Source of the DNA: HGM04593 sp045588485
GTDB taxonomy: Bacteria; Bacteroidota; Bacteroidia; Bacteroidales; Bacteroidaceae
Assembly: GCA_045588485.1 (NCBI GenBank)
Contig: JAZNEI010000010.1
Coordinates: forward strand, 1-64,000
Reading direction: 5' to 3'
DNA: 64,000 bases
Position numbers and translations under genes: made by a program. Positions 53,266 to 60,087 of this stretch are shown here, piece after piece. The notes below the pieces were generated by a model. It saw nothing but the letters and a program-made list of their open reading frames with translations. It did not search any database and was not told the DNA's origin. Position 1 is the first letter of the stretch; every line of letters starts with the position of its first letter.

Positions 53266-53330
53266 ATTATTGGTGTCCGGTAAAACTTTTTTAGTCTCTC
53301 ATTTAGGCTTGTTTGCTAAATTCAGCCTTT
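53266..53330. repeat. Right copy of a 65-bp long-range inverted repeat
   Basis: Positions 53266-53330 are the reverse complement of 72-136, with two mismatches in 65. The core includes tggtgtccggtaaaac and tcatttaggcttgtttgc. The copies bracket about 53 kb in inverted orientation. Confidence 0.8.
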
Positions 53331-53345
53331 CATTGTTCTTTTTCT

Positions 53346-53482
53346 CCTACTTTTCGTGCCGACGAAAAGTAGGCAAAAGGCTCTGCGCACGGAAAATCTT
53401 AACGTAAAATGCTCACGATGTTTTTTGGGTGCTGCGGAACTCGCTTCGCTCAAACATCCTCGAACTTAATCCAAAAAACATC
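53346..53482. repeat. Small palindromes in the repeat-rich gap
   Basis: Two inverted repeats are present: cctacttttcgt with acgaaaagtagg (53346-53373), and gatgttttttgg at 53417-53428 with ccaaaaaacatc at 53471-53482. They fill the space between the long inverted repeat and the MITE-like element. Confidence 0.7.
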
Positions 53483-53491
53483 TACCATTTA

Positions 53492-53679
53492 AGAAGCTGT
53501 TTAAATTTCTAAAAAAATATTCATATAGAAGCTGACGGTTTCGTCGTTTTTTATATTCAAAAATGCCTGTTTGTTTCTTTTTTGCGGTTACATAGCCCGC
53601 TATGCGCCCTTAAAAATATAAATAAACATCCAATTTTTGCTCTATAAAAAACTTGACGATATAAATTTAAACAGCTTCT
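53492..53679. mobile_element. MITE-like 188-bp imperfect palindrome
   Basis: The element begins with agaagctgtttaaattt and ends with its complement (aaatttaaacagcttct). The interior is also an imperfect palindrome centred near 53600 (catagcccgctatg). No open frame is present. The terminal repeats, small size and non-coding body are those of a MITE or a folded RNA-like repeat; no target-site duplication was seen clearly. It ends about 80 bp past the btuC stop. Confidence 0.65.
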
Positions 53680-53759
53680 ACTAATTTTTCTACGGCGCAC
53701 CAATGAACAACCTTATGATTTTATGAAAAGGTGGGCCTGTATAATTGTTCAATCGAATA

Positions 53760-54800
53760 TCAGGATGCGCTCACCCCTCTTCTTTTTATCACCACATACA
53801 GAATCACAGGCGCACCTATGATGGGTGTTACTGCACCAAGCGGCAGTAGGCCGCTACTTCCGGGCAGTTGACACAAGAGATTGCATAATAGTGCGGTGGC
53901 ACCTCCCCATAATATAGTGGCAGGCAGCAGATAAATATGATTATTGGTGCTGAGGAACAGACGGGCGATGTGCGGCACAGCAAGTCCGATAAAAGCAATA
54001 GGGCCGCAAAAGGCTGTAACACCGGCAGTGAGTATGCCCGTAAGGACAAGCAGTACGCCGCGTGCGCTCTTTGTCTTTACACCCAAATTGGCTGCGTAGG
54101 CATCGCCAAGCAATAGTGCATTAAGGGGTTTTACCATCAGCAGCGATGCTGCGAGTATGCTTATGAGCAGTGTTGCAAGGAACGGTATTTGTGAAGTAGA
54201 TACACCGCCGAAACTACCCATTCCCCAAATAAGATACGAGTGTACCCCCTCGGCGGTAGAGAAATAGTTAAGCAACGTGATTGCCGAGGATGTAAGATAG
54301 CTTACGGCAAGGCCTGCTATTAACAGATATATGTTGTTGTGCAAGCACACTGACAATCCCAATAGAATGGCTATCACGACAATAGCACCTATGAATGCGC
54401 CCAAGAGTATAGCAGCATAGCCACCAAAAGAGAAACCATCCGAGACAAGGGAACCATTGAGCAATAGCATGACTATTGCTACTCCCAATCCAGCACCGCT
54501 GTTTATTCCAAAGACCTCGGGGCCGGCAAGAGGGTTGTTGAACAGTGTCTGCAATATAAGACCGGCGGCCGAGAGTGCCATTCCTGCAAGCATTGCTGTT
54601 AAGGCCTGTGGTAGACGCGATTCCAATATTATCAGCCGTAACCCCTGTTCGGTATTTTCATTGCCCGCAAGGATAGAGATAACCTTGCTCATGGGGATTT
54701 CGACGGCTCCCCACAGCAGATTGGCGGCAAACAATGCAGCAAGCACCAATGCCGATGCTGCAATGGCTATTCCAAAATTACTCTTCTTGCATCTTTTCAT
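53760..54800 (-). CDS. btuC: BtuC/FecCD-type ABC permease
   Basis: This 346-residue inner-membrane permease has about ten transmembrane segments typical of the BtuC/FecCD family, with RLPQALTAMLAGMALSAAGLILQTLFNNPLAGPEVFGINSGA split here as LPQALTAMLAG and NNPLAGPEV motifs and the cytoplasmic coupling loop GPIAFIGLAVPHIARLF. Cobalamin as substrate is inferred from the riboswitch-controlled locus. ATGs at 54815 and 54800 and a TTG at 54827 are alternative starts, all overlapping the upstream btuF stop. No ATPase gene follows. Confidence 0.88.
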   Translation of the reverse strand: MKRCKKSNFGIAIAASALVLAALFAANLLWGAVEIPMSKVISILAGNENTEQGLRLIILESRLPQALTAMLAGMALSAAGLILQTLFNNPLAGPEVFGINSGAGLGVAIVMLLLNGSLVSDGFSFGGYAAILLGAFIGAIVVIAILLGLSVCLHNNIYLLIAGLAVSYLTSSAITLLNYFSTAEGVHSYLIWGMGSFGGVSTSQIPFLATLLISILAASLLMVKPLNALLLGDAYAANLGVKTKSARGVLLVLTGILTAGVTAFCGPIAFIGLAVPHIARLFLSTNNHIYLLPATILWGGATALLCNLLCQLPGSSGLLPLGAVTPIIGAPVILYVVIKRRGVSAS

Positions 54801-55899
54801 AGTAGCGTAATTCATAATCTTCGACAAATTCGGGATGAATTATTGATACAAACTCCTTCAGCAATATATCGGGGCGAAAAGGAGTCTCTTCGTAGAAACG
54901 CTTCTCACTCAGACGACATTCGTAAATGTTACGCTCCTTGTAGGGACGAAAATGGGCGTAACCATCAAATTCTGTCAGCAGGGACTTATAGCTCTTTCTT
55001 GCTCCACCATATTTTATGAACCAAAAGTCGGCATCGGCGGCACTGCTGAGCACGGCCTCGAAAGCTAACGGTAGCGAGCCTGTACGGTCGTGGCAGGCAA
55101 GGAGATAGTTGGCACCTGCGTCGTTATATAGCTGTCCCATTGTGCTGTTCCCGCCGGGCATATACCACGCCGAACTGCTTTTAAGTTCGCACATAAGAGT
55201 AGGGCGGGTGTCGCAGTGGCCTACTCTGTCGCGCAGTGTAATGTAGTTATTCTCCACTACGTTGAAAAGCGAGTCGGCTCTTTTGCCTTCGCCAAGCAGA
55301 CGACCGTAGAAGCGCATCCATTCGGCACCACCTAAAGGCGAGTTTTCCATATATTCGGCACACTCTATAAGTGGGTAGTGCAGTCGCTCTAACTTTCCGT
55401 AGCCACCATTCTCGTATGGTAGCACCCATATTGCTTGAGGCGATAGATGCACCACGCGCTCGCTGTTAATATTAAGGCTGCTGCCACAGTCGACTATGCT
55501 GCCGTTTGCTATTCTCTCTTTCAGTGCAGGCTGTGTCATATACTCTCCCTCGCATACTCCCGAAACGGCATCGGCACGTCCAAGCTCGCATATAAGCTCG
55601 GCGTGTACGGTCGAGAATACAAGCAGACTGTCAAGCGGAGTACGCAGCAGTGTACCGCGCGGAATATCTGCCGGTACACTGCTGTTTTTGTCAATAAGAA
55701 TATATCGGTGCATCAGCTTGCCACTCCACGGGCTCTTAATATCGGTTACAGTGTATCCGTCGCACTCTACAATAGTCAGCAACGATGCGTGACGCAGTTG
55801 CAGCGTGTCGCCTACGACAGCTTTGCCCTCTCCTGTGCCCTCTGTGCAAGATGCTGTGGCAAGAGCGCATATAAATAGCAGACTCAATATATTCTTCAT
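54778..55899 (-). CDS. btuF: Corrinoid-type ABC substrate-binding lipoprotein
   Basis: This 373-residue lipoprotein has lipobox ALATASC and a helical-backbone class III binding fold: RADAVSGVCEGEYM and IVDCGSSLNINSERVVHLSPQAIWVLPYENGGYGKL, then AEWMRFYGRLLGEGKRADSLFNVVENNYITLRD. This matches BtuF/FepB-type proteins. It overlaps the permease gene. Cobalamin is the likely ligand from the context; a related corrinoid or haem cannot be excluded. Confidence 0.82.
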   Translation of the reverse strand: MKNILSLLFICALATASCTEGTGEGKAVVGDTLQLRHASLLTIVECDGYTVTDIKSPWSGKLMHRYILIDKNSSVPADIPRGTLLRTPLDSLLVFSTVHAELICELGRADAVSGVCEGEYMTQPALKERIANGSIVDCGSSLNINSERVVHLSPQAIWVLPYENGGYGKLERLHYPLIECAEYMENSPLGGAEWMRFYGRLLGEGKRADSLFNVVENNYITLRDRVGHCDTRPTLMCELKSSSAWYMPGGNSTMGQLYNDAGANYLLACHDRTGSLPLAFEAVLSSAADADFWFIKYGGARKSYKSLLTEFDGYAHFRPYKERNIYECRLSEKRFYEETPFRPDILLKEFVSIIHPEFVEDYELRYYEKMQEE

Positions 55900-56177
55900 C
55901 GTTATTACATTTATATCGTTTTATGCAGATGATTAGATTCTTCCATTGCTTCGCTTCGTCAGAATGAACAAATTGTGCTTTTGTCATTTGGCCTTTTCAC
56001 GTTATGACAGCTGCAATATTGCGCTGTCTGGCGATTAGAAATCGCCCCTACACGCAATGAGTTAACTATTTGCCACTTCAGAAAAGTAGGTTTTTTGCCA
56101 TTCGTTTTTTTACTATTGCAGCCTTTTTGTCATTCTGAACGTAGTGAAGAATCTCTAAACCGTCTCTAAACTATCTC
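55900..56177. repeat. Repeat-laden spacer between btuG-like and btuF genes
   Basis: Inverted copies of an agattcttc...cagaatga motif lie at 55935-55969 and 56129-56154, the second a tidy gtcattctgaacgtagtg-aagaatct. Between them, at 56024-56046, is an inverted copy of the gtaggggcgatt palindrome also found at 32-52. The spacing breaks up an otherwise tight cobalamin operon. No ORF of substance is present. Confidence 0.65.
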
Positions 56178-57248
56178 TTACATTCTGAAACGCGCTCCGG
56201 CGGTGTAGTATCCCACCCCGAAGAAACTCTTCTGTTTGCCTGTGCTATCGAATATACGCATATTGCCCAATACACCGTATGTCGCATATCCTACGTAAAT
56301 ATCGCCATTCTCGGGGTTAACCGATAGCGAGTTTACATCTGTCATTGTCTCCTTAGTGAGCACTTCGCGCTTTTCGCCGGTTGTAACGTCCAGCGCAAAC
56401 AGCGGTGATGTTACAAATGCGTTCTTTTCGTAGTCCCAAGAATTATCAACGTAATAGAGAATATTCTCGTATGAAGCAATTGCCGATGCGCTGAATCCCA
56501 ATGAGGTTGCTGTGCCCTCCTCGGGTGATATGCAGTAGACCGATGAGGGTATATCGTAGTAGTTTCCGCTGTCTATGATATACACCTCGTCGTTGCATAC
56601 AACGCTTGCAGTGTAGGGGTTAACCATATTTATAGTGCGTGTATCGCCACTTTGCAGGTCGATAATTGAAACTGTTCCGTTGTAGGCATAGAGGTCGCCC
56701 GAGTTATTCACAACAAGATAGTCGTTGCAGTAGCTTATACCCTCGGGGCGTGTGCCAACGGGTATTTTACCCTCAAATGCGGCTGTAGTGGCATTATATA
56801 CATATACGTTACCGTCGTAGTTTGTAGCATATACATTTACTCCGTCGGTTGTAAGCATACGGGGTGATGCTCCCTCCTGAGTGAACATATAAGGTTCTTG
56901 CAGACGCTTTCCGCTTTCATCAAGAACCTCAATTTTTTGCGAGCCGCTTACCGTTACAAACAGTTTCTCTTTTGTCCACAAAAGGTCTTGTGCAAGGTCG
57001 CCCAGAAGAGTCTTGTTCTGTACGGCAAAGATATTTGCCTCGCTGTCTCCCGCTGTAGCCATATCGGTCTCGAAACTGTAGTACTGTATGCTGGCATCGT
57101 TACCCTCCCAGTTACCGGTGTTCACAATGTAACATCTGTTGGCGGGTGTCTCGTTCTCCTCGGGAAGAGTTACTTTGTCGTCGCTGTCGCACGCTGTAAA
57201 TGCGAATAATCCCAAAATTGCTGTTGCATGTAATAGAAACTTTTTCAT
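56178..57248 (-). CDS. btuG: BtuG-like beta-propeller surface lipoprotein
   Basis: This 356-residue lipoprotein has lipobox AFTACD and a YncE/DUF5074-type seven-bladed beta-propeller (repeats around YVFAVQNKTLLGD, VTVSGSQKIEVLDESG, NVYATNYDGNVYVYNATT, LVVNNSGDLYAYNGTVSIIDL and so on). BtuG of Bacteroides thetaiotaomicron, a propeller lipoprotein that binds cobalamin and pairs with BtuB, has this architecture. Location directly downstream of btuB (11-bp gap) under a cobalamin riboswitch supports the assignment. Confidence 0.82.
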   Translation of the reverse strand: MKKFLLHATAILGLFAFTACDSDDKVTLPEENETPANRCYIVNTGNWEGNDASIQYYSFETDMATAGDSEANIFAVQNKTLLGDLAQDLLWTKEKLFVTVSGSQKIEVLDESGKRLQEPYMFTQEGASPRMLTTDGVNVYATNYDGNVYVYNATTAAFEGKIPVGTRPEGISYCNDYLVVNNSGDLYAYNGTVSIIDLQSGDTRTINMVNPYTASVVCNDEVYIIDSGNYYDIPSSVYCISPEEGTATSLGFSASAIASYENILYYVDNSWDYEKNAFVTSPLFALDVTTGEKREVLTKETMTDVNSLSVNPENGDIYVGYATYGVLGNMRIFDSTGKQKSFFGVGYYTAGARFRM

Positions 57249-57259
57249 TGTGGTATATT

Positions 57260-59239
57260 TTAAAGGTTAATAGTTGCTGATAGGCGGAAAGAACGTCCCG
57301 GCATTGGGTAGTACCGTATAATCTCGTAATTTTTATCGAGTATATTCATTGCTTCGAAGCGGGTGCTCAGTGTCGATTTTCCTATCGCCCAATCGCGGGA
57401 TAGCCATACAGAGTGGTCGCAGTAACCATCGACACGTGACGATGGGATATTCTGTGCCAGACGGTAGCGTTCACCACTCCATAGAAGCGAGTAGCCTGCA
57501 TCCAAAACAGGTGTATGCAATGCTGCCGAATACGAACCCGAGTGGCGTGGGGTGTATGTTATCTGCTCCCCATTAACTGCCGAACCTTCGGTGTCATCAA
57601 CGGCGCGCATATAGCTGTATGCTCCCGAGAGCTGAAGATACGATAATCTGCTTAGTTTAATCTTTCCTGCAATATTTGCATCGGCACCGCTTAGGGCAAC
57701 CTCGTCTACATTGCTCATTTTCCATATAAATATGCCGGGAACAGCCACAATCTTATCTGTTACGTGTCCGTAGTATCCGTCGACCGATAGTGACAGCTCT
57801 TGTAATATCCCGATACGAGGTAACGAATATGCAGCGCCAATATTCAGCATGCGGCTCTTCTCGGGGCGCAGTTTGAAATTGCCGCTTTCGCGGTAGTAGA
57901 GGTCACCAAATGTGGGTAGACGGAAAATGTCGCGGTACGATGCTCGCAGACAGAGTGCGCGACCCACGGGGTAGTACAATAGCGAGAAAGAGGGCGACAG
58001 ACGCAACCGTCGGGGAGCAACCTCACCCTTATCGCTCCACTCATTGGCCATAGAGTGCAGGAGCGAGGCTGTGGCGCATAATATAGTGCTGCTGTAACGC
58101 AGGCTTACAGCCGATAGCATTGTCAGACGGTTGGGATTTGCCGACATTACATTATGCTTATTGCTTGTCGATAGCGTATTGTGTACAAGCTCTTCGGCAA
58201 GGACAAAGGTCCATTTCTCTGTGGGTTGCCATTTTATAGTGTATGATAGGTCGCTCTCGTGTTGTTCGAAAGTGTGTTTTGCTACCGACCCTGCGGTGAC
58301 AGGCAGACGGTTGCGGTCGTAGGTGTAGTTCTGTTTAAAAGAGGCTTTCATCCTAACCTCGTTTGACGCAGCAAATTCATACAATATCTGCCCAAAAAAA
58401 TTGCGCGATAGCAGTCTTTCGCTACTCAGTGGGTTATCTACAATAACAGCTCCGGGGACACCTCGTTCCGAGCAGAAACCATAGATTTTTGTATGCAGCG
58501 TGTGTCTCTCTTTGCTCCAGCGGAAATTAGCCTCGGCACGCAGGCTCTCTATGTCCGAGTTTATGCGTCGTCCACCGATGCTGCCCCCTGCACCGTCAAT
58601 GTCGAAACGGTAGCAACCATTGGCATTTGTATAATCGACAAATAGTGATGCTCGGGAGTGCCTGCCAACTTTGTCGGCAAGATATATGTTTGTCTGATAG
58701 CTGTCGAACGAACCAACCCTTGCGCTTGCCTTTAATATTCTTGTCAGTGGCAGATGCGTCTCCAAAGATATACTGCCGGCCGAGGCAAGCATACGTGCCG
58801 AACGGTAAATATCGTCACCCTCGCCAATGAGCAGCTGCACCCCCGATAAGTTGTCGGTCGAGAAACGCCCTAAGTCTACCTGCCCTGTTTGGCAGTCGCC
58901 GACAGCTACACCGTCGTAAAATACAGCTGTGTGCTGCGCTCCCATCCCTCGTATCGACACCGTCTTTAGTCCGCCAATGCCGCCATAGTCTTTTACAGTA
59001 ACACCGCTGAGGTGTTTCATTGCATCGCCCACGTTGGTAACACCCAAACGCTCAATCTCCTGTGCCGATAGTCGCTGCACAGGTGCCGAACTTTCTATGC
59101 AGCTCACACGTTTGCTGCTTACTACTATCGAATCTAATTGGCGCACACCATCATCGCTCTGTGCAAAGATATTGCATAGAGGCAAGGATGCTGCAAAAAG
59201 TACCGCATAGCACGCTTTTATAATGCGATGTGCCGGCAT
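57260..59239 (-). CDS. btuB: TonB-dependent cobalamin receptor BtuB
   Basis: This 659-residue outer-membrane receptor has a signal peptide (ACYAVLFAASLPLCNIFAQ), a TonB-box-like start (LDSIVVSSKR), a plug domain (EIERLGVTNVGDAMKHLSGVTVKDYGG, VSIRGMGAQHTAVFYDGVAV) and a barrel that ends in GRSFRLSATINL. The size, plug and a preceding cobalamin riboswitch identify BtuB. The frame stays open to a TTG at 59266; the ATG at 59237-59239 is chosen. It is the first gene of the btuB-btuG-btuF-btuC locus. Confidence 0.92.
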   Translation of the reverse strand: MPAHRIIKACYAVLFAASLPLCNIFAQSDDGVRQLDSIVVSSKRVSCIESSAPVQRLSAQEIERLGVTNVGDAMKHLSGVTVKDYGGIGGLKTVSIRGMGAQHTAVFYDGVAVGDCQTGQVDLGRFSTDNLSGVQLLIGEGDDIYRSARMLASAGSISLETHLPLTRILKASARVGSFDSYQTNIYLADKVGRHSRASLFVDYTNANGCYRFDIDGAGGSIGGRRINSDIESLRAEANFRWSKERHTLHTKIYGFCSERGVPGAVIVDNPLSSERLLSRNFFGQILYEFAASNEVRMKASFKQNYTYDRNRLPVTAGSVAKHTFEQHESDLSYTIKWQPTEKWTFVLAEELVHNTLSTSNKHNVMSANPNRLTMLSAVSLRYSSTILCATASLLHSMANEWSDKGEVAPRRLRLSPSFSLLYYPVGRALCLRASYRDIFRLPTFGDLYYRESGNFKLRPEKSRMLNIGAAYSLPRIGILQELSLSVDGYYGHVTDKIVAVPGIFIWKMSNVDEVALSGADANIAGKIKLSRLSYLQLSGAYSYMRAVDDTEGSAVNGEQITYTPRHSGSYSAALHTPVLDAGYSLLWSGERYRLAQNIPSSRVDGYCDHSVWLSRDWAIGKSTLSTRFEAMNILDKNYEIIRYYPMPGRSFRLSATINL

Positions 59240-59308
59240 TGGTAAGGAAAATGTTGAATAAAACAATGACTCGTACCTCTCCTCGAAGGTAATATGAGCA
59301 ATTGACTC

Positions 59309-59488
59309 GTCTTGCAGGTCTTCTGACTTACTCTACCTCAATCCTCCTTCCCGCCCTCATTGGGACAGTGGCTTATTAGAATGGATGAGGCTCATTATAA
59401 AGAGCTTACAGCAGCGGGACTGTACAGGACTTGCACCTGTTTCCCTTTTAATCCGCATCTCTAAAGGAGACTCTTCGCGGAACAAGAC
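59309..59488 (-). ncRNA. Cobalamin riboswitch
   Basis: On the minus strand the region has the hallmarks of the B12 element: gtcttg/caagac ends that can form P1, gggaaacaggtgcaagtcc and gtcccgctgctgta in the core (consensus GGGAA...GGTG...CCCGC-x-ACTGT), gccactg further on, and the 3' part gtcagaagacctgc. It lies about 70 nt upstream of btuB. The -7 box TATCTTCG at 59493-59500 can start transcription just before it. Binding of adenosylcobalamin should switch off uptake gene expression. Confidence 0.93.
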
Positions 59489-59492
59489 GTTG

Positions 59493-59525
59493 CGAAGATA
59501 CAACTTTTTAGGAAAAATCCTACAA
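59493..59525 (-). promoter_or_regulatory. Candidate promoter of the cobalamin locus
   Basis: On the minus strand TATCTTCG (59493-59500) is a likely -7 box placed 5 nt before the riboswitch. A TTG about 22 bp upstream is a weak -33 candidate. Confidence 0.45.
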
Positions 59526-59543
59526 TCGAATAGGGAAAATAAT

Positions 59544-59575
59544 CTTGATGTGCGTTTTTTTCTCTTTTATCTTTG
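59544..59575 (+). promoter_or_regulatory. Bacteroidetes promoter of the DUF4476 gene
   Basis: CTTG at 59544-59547, a 20-bp spacer and TATCTTTG at 59568-59575 fit the consensus, with a leader of about 25 nt. It is divergent from the riboswitch promoter. Confidence 0.65.
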
Positions 59576-59606
59576 TCGCAGAATAATCCTTTAAAAAGAT
59601 ATAGCT

Positions 59607-60044
59607 ATGAAAAATTTAGGAAGAATGATGCTAATGATGCTGTTGCTCGTGGCTGGTTCGGCATCGGTAATTGCACAAGATTGGGCCGGTAGTGTGAGTG
59701 AAGAACGGATAGAAATGCGCGGTCGTGATAGAGCAAGACACAATATTAAGCCTATGCGAAGTACCGATTTTAAAAAGTTCTACAAGTATGTAAAAGATAC
59801 TTCATTCGATAAGAATAAACTTCAGTTGGTCGAGATTGCCTCATTTGGCTCTTATTTCTCCTCGGAGCAGTGCTATGAATTATTATCGTTACTCTCTTTT
59901 GATGATAATAAATTGGCAGCGCTTAAGATTCTTGAACCGCGAATGGTTGATTCGCGATACTATGAAAAGATTCTGAAACTGTTCAGCTTCTCCTCGAATA
60001 GAGAAAAAGCAACAGCTATTCTGATGCGTGGTGTACACCGATAA
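59607..60044 (+). CDS. DUF4476-domain exported protein
   Basis: This 145-residue protein has a signal peptide (MMLMMLLLVAGSASVIAQ) and a helical DUF4476 domain (about 50-140). Its four repeats include DTSFDKNKLQLVEIASFGSYFSSEQCYELLSLLSFDDNKLAALKIL split here as SFDKNKLQLVE and LSFDDNKLAALKIL. Function unknown. It is monocistronic, with a consensus promoter and a bidirectional terminator. Confidence 0.8.
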   Translation: MKNLGRMMLMMLLLVAGSASVIAQDWAGSVSEERIEMRGRDRARHNIKPMRSTDFKKFYKYVKDTSFDKNKLQLVEIASFGSYFSSEQCYELLSLLSFDDNKLAALKILEPRMVDSRYYEKILKLFSFSSNREKATAILMRGVHR

Positions 60045-60087
60045 AATAATTGATGGGTTGCGGTAAACAACCCATCAATTATTTTAT
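60041..60087. terminator. Bidirectional terminator between DUF4476 gene and thrA
   Basis: A 20-bp perfect stem (ataaaataattgatgggttg and its complement) closes on a 7-nt loop. It overlaps the stop codons of both convergent genes. Confidence 0.95.
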
